Source: Rhodoferax sp. GW822-FHT02A01 (GTDB taxonomy: Bacteria > Pseudomonadota > Gammaproteobacteria > Burkholderiales > Burkholderiaceae_C). Taken from it: DNA of 64,000 nucleotides. A program made the position numbers and the translations under genes. The notes under the pieces were generated by a model, which made no database searches, was not told the DNA's origin, and saw nothing but the letters and a program-made list of their open reading frames with translations. This document shows positions 15,842-24,992 of the stretch, in pieces (positions within the stretch are counted from its first letter, which is position 1; every line of letters begins with the position of its first letter). The stretch lies in NCBI RefSeq assembly GCF_038784515.1, contig NZ_CP152376.1:5394001-5458000 (forward strand), written 5' to 3'.

Positions 15842-18148
15842 ATGCGCTCCATCACATGCCTTCTGGCCTGCGGCCTCGTGGTCCTGGGCACCTGGACCAC
15901 GGGTGCCCACGCGGCGCTCAGCGGCAACGAGCAGGTTTCGCTGGCGGGACGGGGCGCGTTTGACGAGCTGGTGAAGGGTCTGCAGGCGCAGGCCAATGCC
16001 GGGCCCATGAAAGTGGCGGATTGGCATGCGCTGTGTTATGGCTACTTCAAACTCAAACGCTACGACCAGATCAACAAATGCCTGGACTCGCTCGAAGCCG
16101 CGCTCACCACGGCACGGGACAAGAGAACCCGCTTGTTCGGTCTGGACGACGCCACGCCTACGGCCTTCCTGATGCGCGCCGAGACGGCGCTTGAACTCGG
16201 ACAGTACGACAACGCGGTGCAGCAGGCACAGCACGCGCGCGACTGGTACAAGCAGGATGGGGAAAGTGAAAAGGACATCCTCATCCAGGCATTGGCCGTG
16301 CAGGCCATTGCGCTCAAGAACCTGAACAAGCGCTATCAGGCCGATGGTCTGCTGGGAGAAATCCGCAGAGTCCCAGTCAGCGTGCTGGGCGATGACGAAG
16401 CCATAGGTGCCAAGTCCCTGGCACAGGCCCGGGTGAGCATGTCCCTGGGTTACTGGCCGGAAGCACTGGATGCGTTGGCATTGGACAAGACCCTGCCATT
16501 GCGCAAGTTTCTGGACAACCTGGCCACCGGCGCCTTCCTGCGCAATGAAAACAACTGGGTCTGGATTGAGCTGCCGCGCGCCTACATGGAAAACAAGGCC
16601 TTGCTCGAATTGGGCGAGCGCGAACGTGCCAGGCGCGGGTTTGAATCCATGCTGAAGATTCCTCAGATCGCGGCCAATAGCGAAATCCACTGGATGGTGC
16701 TGGCCGACTACGGCGACATCCTCGAAAAGGAAAAGTCCCACGACCAGGCCATAGAAGCCTACCGCAAGGCACTTACCATCATCGAGAGTCAACGTGCCAG
16801 CATCAACACCGAGGCCAACAAGATCGGCTTCATAGGCGACAAGCAGGATGTGTATGCCAAGCTGGTGGCACTGCTCTTCAGCCAAGGCCGCTACCCCGAA
16901 GCGCTGGAAGTGGTGGAACGCAGCAAGTCACGGGCACTGGTGGACATGCTGGCCAGCAAGCAGCGCTTTGGCGCGCCTGCCGGCGAACGGCAGCAGGACG
17001 CCAACATTGCGCAGGCGCTGGCCGAGGTGAACCAAAAAGACGTGCAGCTGCGCGAACAGTCCTTGTCCCGTGTGCGCAGTGTCGAATCTGCCGAACGCGG
17101 TGTGCAGTCGGTTCGCATGCCCGCCGAGTTGCGTGGCCTGGTATCGGTCAAGGCACTGAGGCCGGAGGAAATCCAGGCCTTGCTGTCGGCGGATGAAACC
17201 TTGCTGGCCTATTTTGCGCATGGCGGCGACATGTTCGTACTGGTGGTGCAACGAGAAGGTATTACCGCCCAGAAGATTGACAGCACCGACCTGGAAAAAG
17301 ACGTCCGCAGGTTGCGCGCCAGCATCAGCAAACGACTGGATGTGCAACCTCTGTTGAACGCCATGTACCAGCGGCTGATAGCGCCCGTCGCCAGCCGCAT
17401 CCGTACGCCCAAGCTGACCATCGTGGCCCATGGCGCGCTGCATTACCTGCCCTTTGCCGCACTGATGGATGGTGACCAGTACCTGGTAGACCGGTATTCC
17501 ATCCGCATGCTGCCCAGTGCCAGCGTGCTGCAGTTCCTGCGACCCCATCGCTCCAATGACGCAGGCCAGAGCCTGGTCCTGGGCAACCCGGACCTGCACA
17601 ACCCCGACATGGATTTGCCCGGTGCGCAAAATGAAGCACAGACGGTCGCCAGTCTTCTGGCCACACCCAATCTGCTGCTCAGGGACAGGGCCACCAAGGA
17701 GGCTTTCACCCGTCTGGCGCCCTCTGCCAAATATGTGCATGTGGCATCCCACGGCGAGTTTGACGCCCAACAGCCGCTGGCCTCCGCCTTGCTGTTGTCG
17801 GCACCCCAAGGGCAGGACAACCGCCTCACCGTTTCCGACATGTATGAACTGGGCCTGGATGCCGAGCTGGTCACCCTGTCGGCCTGCGAGACCGGCCTGG
17901 GTGCGGTGGGCAGCGGAGACGATGTGGTCGGGCTGACGCGTGGCCTGCTCTATGCCGGCGCCAGCTCGGTCGTGACATCTTTATGGAAGGTGGATGACGA
18001 GTCCACCGGACAGCTCATGGCCCAGATGTACCGTAATTTGGCAAAGAACACGCCAGATGAGGCCCTGCGAGGCGCACAATTGGAGACCCGCAAAAAGTTT
18101 CCCCATCCCTACTATTGGGCAGCTTTTTATCTGACTGGCATGCATTGA
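15842..18148 (+). CDS. secreted TPR-CHAT protein (caspase-like protease domain)
   Basis: A 768-residue protein with a signal peptide (MRSITCLLAC...GAHA, about residues 1-24). A TPR-type helical region (about 35-370) contains the final repeat YAKLVALLFSQGRYPEALEV, followed by a coiled-coil linker and a CHAT domain (about 430-768). The CHAT catalytic dyad is intact: His637 in HVASHGEF and Cys682 in LSACETGLG, with the usual downstream LTRGLLYAGASSVVTSLWKV and a closing YYWAAFYLTG. CHAT proteins are clan CD cysteine peptidases. An exported one would cut or sense proteins in the periplasm or at the surface. A FecR protein follows 39 bp later. Confidence 0.88.
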   Translation: MRSITCLLACGLVVLGTWTTGAHAALSGNEQVSLAGRGAFDELVKGLQAQANAGPMKVADWHALCYGYFKLKRYDQINKCLDSLEAALTTARDKRTRLFGLDDATPTAFLMRAETALELGQYDNAVQQAQHARDWYKQDGESEKDILIQALAVQAIALKNLNKRYQADGLLGEIRRVPVSVLGDDEAIGAKSLAQARVSMSLGYWPEALDALALDKTLPLRKFLDNLATGAFLRNENNWVWIELPRAYMENKALLELGERERARRGFESMLKIPQIAANSEIHWMVLADYGDILEKEKSHDQAIEAYRKALTIIESQRASINTEANKIGFIGDKQDVYAKLVALLFSQGRYPEALEVVERSKSRALVDMLASKQRFGAPAGERQQDANIAQALAEVNQKDVQLREQSLSRVRSVESAERGVQSVRMPAELRGLVSVKALRPEEIQALLSADETLLAYFAHGGDMFVLVVQREGITAQKIDSTDLEKDVRRLRASISKRLDVQPLLNAMYQRLIAPVASRIRTPKLTIVAHGALHYLPFAALMDGDQYLVDRYSIRMLPSASVLQFLRPHRSNDAGQSLVLGNPDLHNPDMDLPGAQNEAQTVASLLATPNLLLRDRATKEAFTRLAPSAKYVHVASHGEFDAQQPLASALLLSAPQGQDNRLTVSDMYELGLDAELVTLSACETGLGAVGSGDDVVGLTRGLLYAGASSVVTSLWKVDDESTGQLMAQMYRNLAKNTPDEALRGAQLETRKKFPHPYYWAAFYLTGMH

Positions 18149-18187
18149 AGGCAGCGACTGCGGGGTGTTTGGTTCTTGAGGTATGTC

Positions 18188-19435
18188 ATGCGACACCATT
18201 TACGCAAAATTTCAATCCCGCTATGGGCCCTGATCTGTCTGTTGCTGAACCTGCCGGCACATGCTCAGGAGCATTTCGCCACCGTCTTCCAGGTTCGTGG
18301 TGTGGTGACGGCTAGAAGCCTGGGCAGCGCAACCACGCATGAGCTCAAGATGGGTGACGCCGTGTACGTGGGCGAGCGGGTACAGGCCAGCAGCACCGGT
18401 GAAGCCGTGCTCAAGACCGATGATGCGGGCGTGATTGCGATCCGGCCCAACGCCATCTTCGTGGTGGAAAAATTCGCCGCCAAGGGCTCCGCGACGGACG
18501 GTCAGACCATCCATATTCTGCGCGGCGCACTGCGCATGATTTCGGGCTGGCTCAGTTTCAGCAGCAAGGAAAATTACAAGCTGACCACGCCGTCGGCCAC
18601 CGTAGGTATTCGCGGGACCGACCATGAACCCTTTGTGATCAGTACCGAAATGTCGGTGGACATGGACCAACCGGAAGGCACGTATGACAAGGTCGTATCG
18701 GGTGGCACCGTGTTGCAGTCCCCGGTGGGCGAAGTGGCGGTGGACCCCGGCAAGGTCGGCTTTGCGCCCGTCGTTGAGAAGCTGCGTGAACGCGCCCTGC
18801 TTACCGTGTTGATGCCCAAGATTCTTGATCGCGTGCCCGCCTTCTATGTGCCGGGCGCATTTGATGACCAGTTGGAAGCACTGGCCCGCCAGAGCATGGA
18901 TGAGGCCGTCAAAAGTGGCCGCGTACCCAAAGTAAACAAGACTGCGGCTCCGGCCCCCTCACCCAAACCGGTCGCCCCCGCACCGGCGAATACACCAGCC
19001 CCAACCCTTGCGCCCAGCACCGACAGCTCGGGTTGCCATGCCCGGCAGATCGCTGACCAATGGCTGGCCGAACTGGATGGTGCCATCCTGGTTCGCAATG
19101 CCAATGATTTCGTACAGAAATTCGCCCAAGATGCCGCCATCACCGCCCGCGTCCGCCGCTCTGACGGTGGTGTGGCCGAGTTGGGCTTCAATCGCAGCGA
19201 ACTGGCCGAAAGCACGTTCAAGGCGTTGGCGGATCTGGAGCAGTTCAGCAGCCGCCGCCCCGCAGTCAGCGCGCGCGACATGGGTGGCTGCAACAAGCTC
19301 CATATCGAAGCGGTCACCATTGAGAGCGGCGTACGCAGTGGCCAGTCTTATCGACTGGAGTCCCTGGAGAAATATGATCTGGAGCTCAAGGGTGGCAAGT
19401 GGATTGCGGTGAAGGCAGTTACCGAACAGCGCTAA
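18188..19435 (+). CDS. FecR-domain periplasmic protein with C-terminal NTF2-like domain
   Basis: A 415-residue exported protein. The ATG at 18188 was chosen because TTGAGG lies six bases upstream; the open frame starts four codons earlier at a TTG. A signal peptide (to about residue 26, PAHA-QE) is followed by a FecR domain (about 28-140: VRGVVTARS, GDAVYVGERV, TTPSATVGIRGTDHE). It has no transmembrane helix and no sigma-factor partner, so this is not the iron-citrate type of anti-sigma factor. A Pro/Ala linker (about 258-285) leads to a 140-residue domain with a possible Cys pair and the DLELKGGKWIAVKAV ending of NTF2-like folds. It overlaps the converging acyltransferase gene by 4 nt. Confidence 0.82.
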   Translation: MRHHLRKISIPLWALICLLLNLPAHAQEHFATVFQVRGVVTARSLGSATTHELKMGDAVYVGERVQASSTGEAVLKTDDAGVIAIRPNAIFVVEKFAAKGSATDGQTIHILRGALRMISGWLSFSSKENYKLTTPSATVGIRGTDHEPFVISTEMSVDMDQPEGTYDKVVSGGTVLQSPVGEVAVDPGKVGFAPVVEKLRERALLTVLMPKILDRVPAFYVPGAFDDQLEALARQSMDEAVKSGRVPKVNKTAAPAPSPKPVAPAPANTPAPTLAPSTDSSGCHARQIADQWLAELDGAILVRNANDFVQKFAQDAAITARVRRSDGGVAELGFNRSELAESTFKALADLEQFSSRRPAVSARDMGGCNKLHIEAVTIESGVRSGQSYRLESLEKYDLELKGGKWIAVKAVTEQR

Positions 19436-20496
19436 GTCACTGGTTTGACATTGAGGCCTATTGATTGCCTGCGGGTTCGGTTGTGCAGTGGCAACTCCAG
19501 CATGCGGTAGCTGATATGTCCCGCGATCAGAGCGCATAGGAATACGCACACAAGTGCCAGACCATTCAACTCGTTGCTTCCTACTTTCAAAACGCCCCAG
19601 AGTCTGCCCAAGGCAGAGATGACGAGCACGTGCGACAGATAGATTGAATACGAGCTGTCGCCAATCGAACGCAACCAAGCTGGAAGCAGACTTCCAGCCC
19701 GTTCCACTGCCACGAGACCGTAGCACAGAAGTGCCGCTGGAATACCAAATACAGGTAGGCGTCGCCAATCAACTGGAGCCATTCCCCAGCCAATATGCGT
19801 TGCAAAAATGGCATAGGCCACCACCCACCAAGCTAGCGCCAGCCACAACGCTGATTTTGCATATCGGAGCACAGAACGCGTCGCCGCAAGCCCGATCCAG
19901 CATCCTGCAATGAACTCACAAGTCAATGGGTGTGTCACAAGTTGCACCAAGGGCACCCGGGCTCCCCATTGCGAGGCGAAAAACAGTGGAACTGCGACAG
20001 CCCAAAGGCACAGGGTCACGTTCAGAAAACGCTGTGGAAACAGAAGCAGGACGGCAAACACCAGATAGAAATACATCTCGTGAATCAAGCTCCAACCCAC
20101 GCCCAACAATGGATAGGTCCCCTGCGGCAAGGGCAGAAGCAGAAACGACTCCCAAATCCGGATCTGGTTACCCTGCGCACTGTTTACCAACGTAGGCTGC
20201 AACCAGAATACGCCAAGCACGATGACGCTATAGAACCAGTACATCGGAAATATGCGCGAAAGCCGGTTGTACAAAAAGAGCGCGGACAATCGCACCTTTG
20301 AGTGCCACCCCCGGGTGACCGAAACCATTACAAACCCAGAAATCACAAAGAAGATGTCCACACCTGAGATTCCGATTGACAAGAACTCTGGCAGCAGATG
20401 ATTGCCAGAAAAGTATTTCTGCTCGATCACCGTAAGATGCGACAGCAACACCAGCATGACGGCAATGCCTCTCAGGGCTTGAATATTTTTAACCAT
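19432..20496 (-). CDS. acyltransferase-3 family integral membrane protein
   Basis: O-acyltransferase of 354 residues with about ten transmembrane helices, of the family that acetylates or succinylates surface glycans. The N-terminus shows the family motif NIQALRGIAVMLVLLSH (catalytic His at about residue 19), then SGVDIFFVISGFVM and RLSRIFPMYW. The start is MVKNIQALRG; the longer frame adds residues without a membrane or family signature. Base composition is visibly more AT-rich than the flanking genes, which may indicate acquisition by transfer. No glycan operon is adjacent. It converges on the FecR gene. Confidence 0.88.
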   Translation of the reverse strand: MVKNIQALRGIAVMLVLLSHLTVIEQKYFSGNHLLPEFLSIGISGVDIFFVISGFVMVSVTRGWHSKVRLSALFLYNRLSRIFPMYWFYSVIVLGVFWLQPTLVNSAQGNQIRIWESFLLLPLPQGTYPLLGVGWSLIHEMYFYLVFAVLLLFPQRFLNVTLCLWAVAVPLFFASQWGARVPLVQLVTHPLTCEFIAGCWIGLAATRSVLRYAKSALWLALAWWVVAYAIFATHIGWGMAPVDWRRLPVFGIPAALLCYGLVAVERAGSLLPAWLRSIGDSSYSIYLSHVLVISALGRLWGVLKVGSNELNGLALVCVFLCALIAGHISYRMLELPLHNRTRRQSIGLNVKPVT

Positions 20497-20597
20497 TCGA
20501 TTGATCAGTTTGTCACGTGAAAGGCTCCAGCTCTGGCAATTTTGAATACGAGCCCGGCCTTGCGAGCAGTGTAGACTGCCCGCAGAGGACATCCATC

Positions 20598-21158
20598 ATG
20601 AAGAAACTTCTACTGATACTGACGTCACTCCAGATCTGCGCCTGCTCGAGCATGTTGCCCTCGGCCAAGCAGGCGGTGAATACGCCTTGGTCGGATTTTG
20701 AAGGTGCCAAGCGCAGCTACGACCAGATCACGCCCTTTGTCACCACCATGCAGACGGTGCGCGAGCTGGGATTCGACCCCTACAAGACAGCCAACATGAA
20801 GGTGCTGAACCAGGCGCAGGTGGTCAACGCGGTCCTGCCATCCCCTCTGCAGGATTCAGCTTCCATCCCCAAGGGCATTGTGGACTGCATGCGCGTGCAG
20901 GAGGGATGCGTGGGCTATCTGATGGAGCCCAGCAAGATTGACCAGAAACGCGAAGGCAGCTTTCTGCTGGACTTTCTGAACTTCAGACGCAACACGGTGA
21001 CCACCGGCTGGAAGTTTTCAGCGCTCATCGTCGTCATTGATGACAAGGTAGTTTACAAGCAATGGGACGGGCAACCCAAGATCGAAACCTCCGACCAGCG
21101 CACCAACCCCCTTGGCCCGCTGCAAAGCATGGGCGAGACGCTCAAGGTTGCACCGTGA
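20598..21158 (+). CDS. putative lipoprotein
   Basis: A 186-residue protein beginning MKKLLLILTSLQICACSS: a short signal peptide with a plausible lipobox (I-C-A-C, lipid-attachment Cys at about residue 17). The mature part shows no family I recognise. It has one Cys pair (DCMRVQEGC) that could form a disulfide and a C-terminal beta-rich stretch (WKFSALIVVIDDKVVYKQWDG). The DUF2252 gene starts 13 bp after its stop, so the two may be co-transcribed. It is divergent from the acyltransferase gene. Confidence 0.75.
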   Translation: MKKLLLILTSLQICACSSMLPSAKQAVNTPWSDFEGAKRSYDQITPFVTTMQTVRELGFDPYKTANMKVLNQAQVVNAVLPSPLQDSASIPKGIVDCMRVQEGCVGYLMEPSKIDQKREGSFLLDFLNFRRNTVTTGWKFSALIVVIDDKVVYKQWDGQPKIETSDQRTNPLGPLQSMGETLKVAP

Positions 21159-21171
21159 ACGGAGACTCTCT

Positions 21172-22398
21172 TTGCGTTTGAAGATGGCCACTGACGCCGT
21201 GGTCCAGATCAGGAGCTTCAACGCAGGGCGCGACCCGCAGCGCCTGGCGATGAAGTACCAGAAGATGCGCGCCAGCACCTTCGCTTTTTTGCGCGCTACC
21301 TGCCACCTGTTTTACCAGCGGCTTGCAACGCAGGAGCGGCTGAAGGATGCGCCTCTGGTCTGGGCTTGCGGCGATCTGCATCTGGAAAACTTCGGCAGCT
21401 ACAAGGGCAGCAACGGCCAAGTCTATTTCGACCTGAACGACTTCGACGAAGCCGCACTGGCGCCAGCCAACTGGGATCTGGTGCGCATGTTGGCCAGCAT
21501 TGAAATCGGCGCCATGGACGCAGGCCTCAAGTCCAAGCGGGCGCAAGTGCTGTGCCAGGCTTTTGTGCAGGCCTATGCCGAGGCGCTCAGCCTGGGCAAG
21601 TCCTACTGGCTGGAACGCGAGACAGCCACGGGCCCGATTCATCATTTGTTATCCGATCTGCGTGAGCGCAAACGCAGCGCGTTTCTGGACACGCGCACCG
21701 ATGTCCGTGGGGGCAAGCGCGCCATACGGCTGGACGGCAAGAAGGCCCTGCCAGCGAGCGCGCAGGAGCGCAAGCATGTCAAGGCACTCATCTCCTCGTA
21801 TGCATCAACACTGTCCACTCCAGGCTTCTACCGCGTGCTGGACGTGGCGCGACGCATCGCGGGAACCGGCAGCCTGGGTCTGGAGCGCTACATGGTGCTG
21901 GTGCAGGGCAAGGGCGGCGTGGATGGCAACTACCTGCTGGACCTCAAGCGCGCGGTGCCTTCCTCGCTCACTCCGTATCTGAAGACAAAACAGCCGCGCT
22001 GGCCCAGTGAGGGGCAAAGGGTGGTGACACTGCAGCAGCGCATACAGGCCGTGCCCATGGCCTTCCTGAATTCCATTGAAGATGCAAAGGCCTCCTACGT
22101 GTTGCGCGCCCTGCAACCCTCGGAAGATCGCATCCGCATTTCGGAGTCCACACTGGCACCCGGTGGGCAGGAAGATCTGATCCATGCCATGGGCCAGATG
22201 GTTGCCTGGGCCCACCTGCGCACCTGTGCCCGCCAAGGCTCTGCCGGTGCGGACGAATTGATCGCCTTTGGTAAACGCAAGGCATGGCGCTCGCCGCTGC
22301 TGGCAAGCGCCAAGCGCTGTGCCCAGCAGGTGCGCCAGGACGCCGTTCTGTTCAACCAGGCCTACGACCGTGGGGAGTTCGATGTCCACTCCAGCTGA
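21172..22398 (+). CDS. DUF2252 family protein (kinase-like fold)
   Basis: A protein of about 408 residues of the DUF2252 family. It carries phosphotransferase-like motifs: WACGDLHLENFGSY (catalytic-loop type, resembling HGDxHxxN of aminoglycoside kinases) and FDLNDFDEA (metal-binding DFD-like), with VQGKGGVDGNYLLDLK further on. The start was set at TTG 21172 because GGAGA stands six bases upstream; an in-frame ATG lies four codons later. The stop overlaps the SulP start region by 17 nt, so the two are likely translated together. Substrate unknown. Confidence 0.82.
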   Translation: MRLKMATDAVVQIRSFNAGRDPQRLAMKYQKMRASTFAFLRATCHLFYQRLATQERLKDAPLVWACGDLHLENFGSYKGSNGQVYFDLNDFDEAALAPANWDLVRMLASIEIGAMDAGLKSKRAQVLCQAFVQAYAEALSLGKSYWLERETATGPIHHLLSDLRERKRSAFLDTRTDVRGGKRAIRLDGKKALPASAQERKHVKALISSYASTLSTPGFYRVLDVARRIAGTGSLGLERYMVLVQGKGGVDGNYLLDLKRAVPSSLTPYLKTKQPRWPSEGQRVVTLQQRIQAVPMAFLNSIEDAKASYVLRALQPSEDRIRISESTLAPGGQEDLIHAMGQMVAWAHLRTCARQGSAGADELIAFGKRKAWRSPLLASAKRCAQQVRQDAVLFNQAYDRGEFDVHSS

Positions 22399-24043
22399 GG
22401 TGGTGGCACAGCCCGCACCACGCTGGCGCGACCTGGTTGCCGGCTTGTGCGTAGCCGGCCTGCTGCTGCCCGAAGCGGTCGCCTACGCAGGCCTGGCCCA
22501 TCTTCCGGTGACGCACGCCCTGACGGCCGTGCTGGTGGGTTTGGCGCTTTATGCGCTTTTTGGCGGTAGCCGCTTTGCCATTGTTTCCCCGACGTCCAGC
22601 ACGGCCACACTGGTTGCAGCGGCGGCCGTGTCCGTAAGCGGGAGCACCGTACTGCAAGATGGCGCGGCCTATGTGCAGGCCGTGTTGGCACTGGTGCTGC
22701 TGTGTGGCGTGATGCTGATCCTGCTGGCCTTTGCCAAGCAGGGACAACTGTCGTCCTTCATCTCGCGCCCGGTACTCAAGGGCTTTGCCTTTGCCCTGGC
22801 AATTTCCATTGCGGTGAAGCAACTGCCCGACGCATTCGGTTTTCCATTACCGGCCCAACTGGTCACGGACCCGGTCCATGTCCTGTACTTCACGCTGGGC
22901 CACATGGAACTCTGGCATGGCCCCAGCGTGGCCATTGCCGTGGCCGCTACGCTGCTCATCGCTGCCTTGCATCGCAAACCGCAGATTCCCGCTTCGCTGC
23001 TGGTGATCGTGCTGGCCATTGCGGCGGCCTATCTGGGGAACCTGAAGGCGCTGGGGGTGCAGGAAATCGGCGCCATAGAGGCGGTTACCCTGCAGTTTGG
23101 CTTTCCTGATCTGAGCATGCCCCAGTGGATGCGCGCTGGTGAACTGGCATTCGGGCTGGTCATGCTGGTGTTTGCCGAGTCCTGGGGCAGCATGCGTCCC
23201 ATGGCACTTGCGCATGGCGACACGCTGGATGCCAACCGCGAGTTGCTGGTGGTGGGAGCGTGCAATACAGCCTCCGCACTGCTGCATGGGATGCCAGTGG
23301 GCGCCGGCTTTTCCGCGACCTCGGCCAATGCGGCTGCCGGCGCAGTTTCCAGAAAATCCGGCGCCGTGGCGCTGGTGGCAGTGCTTGCCACGCTGATCTT
23401 TGCCCTGCCCGCCCTGCACTACCTGCCCCGACCCGTGCTGGCCGTGGCCGTCATCAGTGCGCTGTGGCATGCGCTGTCCATCAAGCCCTTGATCAGCCTC
23501 TGGCGTATGAACCGCGACCGGGTGCTGCTGGTGGGTGCGGCACTGGCCGTGCTGTTTCTGGGCGTGCTGGACGGCATGCTGGCATCGGTGGGGCTGTCCA
23601 TCGTGATTGCATTGAACCGCTTCAGCCAGCCCGTGGTACATGAGCTGGGGGAGCTGGGCAGCTCACGCAACTTTGTCGATATCCATGTGCAGCAAGGTGC
23701 CCTCGCAAAACCGGGGCTGCTCATTCTGCGCCCGGAGGAGCCCCTGTTTTTTGCCAGCGCCGAGCGCGTCACCGCCGAGATCGGCAAGTTGCTGCGTGCC
23801 CGGCCAGGCGTGAAAGCCGTCATCCTCAGCCTGGAGGAAAGCGGCGACCTCGACAGCACCGCGGTGGACTGCCTGGTGGAGCTGGATCAGCAACTCAAGT
23901 CCCTGGGCACCACGCTCTACATCGCCCGAGCCAAGACCACCGTGCGCAGCTTGCTGGCCAACTGGGACCCATCAGGTTTGGGCCAGGAGCAGCGCATGTT
24001 CTGGAGCGTTGCTGACGCAGTCGAGTTTGCACAGCAACGCTGA
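22382..24043 (+). CDS. SulP-family anion transporter with STAS domain
   Basis: A 553-residue SLC26/SulP permease that typically carries sulfate, bicarbonate or a related anion with H+ or Na+. The membrane part (to about residue 430) includes GLLLPEAVAYAGLAHLPV, the SulP signature region, and VGAGFSATSANAAAGAVSRKSG. A cytosolic STAS domain (about 440-553) has the conserved VILSLEESGDLDSTAVDCL. The start ATG lies inside the end of the DUF2252 gene. The neighbour gives no clear clue to the anion. It converges on the metal-binding protein gene with a 3-bp gap. Confidence 0.9.
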   Translation: MSTPAEVVAQPAPRWRDLVAGLCVAGLLLPEAVAYAGLAHLPVTHALTAVLVGLALYALFGGSRFAIVSPTSSTATLVAAAAVSVSGSTVLQDGAAYVQAVLALVLLCGVMLILLAFAKQGQLSSFISRPVLKGFAFALAISIAVKQLPDAFGFPLPAQLVTDPVHVLYFTLGHMELWHGPSVAIAVAATLLIAALHRKPQIPASLLVIVLAIAAAYLGNLKALGVQEIGAIEAVTLQFGFPDLSMPQWMRAGELAFGLVMLVFAESWGSMRPMALAHGDTLDANRELLVVGACNTASALLHGMPVGAGFSATSANAAAGAVSRKSGAVALVAVLATLIFALPALHYLPRPVLAVAVISALWHALSIKPLISLWRMNRDRVLLVGAALAVLFLGVLDGMLASVGLSIVIALNRFSQPVVHELGELGSSRNFVDIHVQQGALAKPGLLILRPEEPLFFASAERVTAEIGKLLRARPGVKAVILSLEESGDLDSTAVDCLVELDQQLKSLGTTLYIARAKTTVRSLLANWDPSGLGQEQRMFWSVADAVEFAQQR

Positions 24044-24046
24044 CGC

Positions 24047-24946
24047 TCAATTCATCTGCATGCCTTCCACCAGGGCCTTGACGTTGTAGCGCATCAGCTG
24101 GAGGTAGCTGGCACCTTCGGCGTTGGACTTGGATAGCGCATCGGCAAACAGCGGACGCCCCAGGATGACGCCGGTGTCCTTGGCGATCTGGGTGATCAGC
24201 TTGGAGTTGCTCATGTTCTCCAGAAACACGGCCTTGATCTGCTCTTGCTTGATTTGCCGTATGAGCTTGGCCACGCCCTTGGCACTGGGCTCGGCTTCGG
24301 TGGAAATGCCCTGGGGTGCCAGCAAGGTGACACCAAAGTGCGCACCGAAGTAGCCGAACGCATCGTGGCTGGTGATCACCTTGCGCTTGGGTGCCGGGAT
24401 GGTGGCAATCTGCTCCTGGGCCCAGGTGTCGAGCTTCTGCAATTCGGCCACATAGCTCTCCGCATGGGCACGGTAGATGGCAGCGCCATCGGGGTCCAGC
24501 TTGGACAGTCCCGCTGCAATGTTGCGCACGTACAGAATCACGTTGGTGGGGTCCTGCCAGGCGTGCGGGTCGGTCTCCACTCCACCACCCGTTTCAGCCG
24601 GCATGGTACGTGCAGTCACACCGTCCGAGGCTTGCACCACCAGCCCCTTGTAGCCGGAAGACTTCACCAGCTTGGCCATCCAGGGCTCAAACCCCAGACC
24701 GTTGGTGACCACCAGTTGTGACTGCAGGATGCGTTTGGCATGTGTGGGCTTGGGCTCGAACACGTGAGCATCCTCATCCGGTCCAACCAGGGCATGCACC
24801 TCCACCCGGTCTGCCCCCACCACCTGCACCAAGTCCTGCAGGACGCTGAAGCTGGTGGTGACCTGAACCTTGCCCGCCGCCAGGGCAGAGGCGTTGAGAA
24901 AGACAAAGGCGGCAAGCGCCAGTAGCCATTGCGAAAGACGTTTCAT
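24047..24946 (-). CDS. znuA: ZnuA/PsaA-type metal-binding protein of ABC importer
   Basis: Periplasmic cluster A-I solute-binding protein (299 aa) that captures Zn(II) or Mn(II) for the permease encoded upstream. The signal peptide covers about residues 1-24 (MKRLSQWLLAL...LAA-GK). Metal-ligand regions are DEDAHVFEPKPTH (first His), TDPHAWQDPTN (second His), STEAEPSAKG (Glu) and the C-terminal FADALS (Asp). The long His-rich loop of classical ZnuA is absent, as in PsaA/SitA or short ZnuA forms, so specificity cannot be read from the protein alone. The Fur-family gene in the same locus and the operator-like palindromes favour zinc. Start MKRLSQWLLAL. Confidence 0.85.
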   Translation of the reverse strand: MKRLSQWLLALAAFVFLNASALAAGKVQVTTSFSVLQDLVQVVGADRVEVHALVGPDEDAHVFEPKPTHAKRILQSQLVVTNGLGFEPWMAKLVKSSGYKGLVVQASDGVTARTMPAETGGGVETDPHAWQDPTNVILYVRNIAAGLSKLDPDGAAIYRAHAESYVAELQKLDTWAQEQIATIPAPKRKVITSHDAFGYFGAHFGVTLLAPQGISTEAEPSAKGVAKLIRQIKQEQIKAVFLENMSNSKLITQIAKDTGVILGRPLFADALSKSNAEGASYLQLMRYNVKALVEGMQMN

Positions 24947-24992
24947 GGATATCACCCAAATAGAGATTGTTGAAAAAAGAAGAAAAGCGTGC

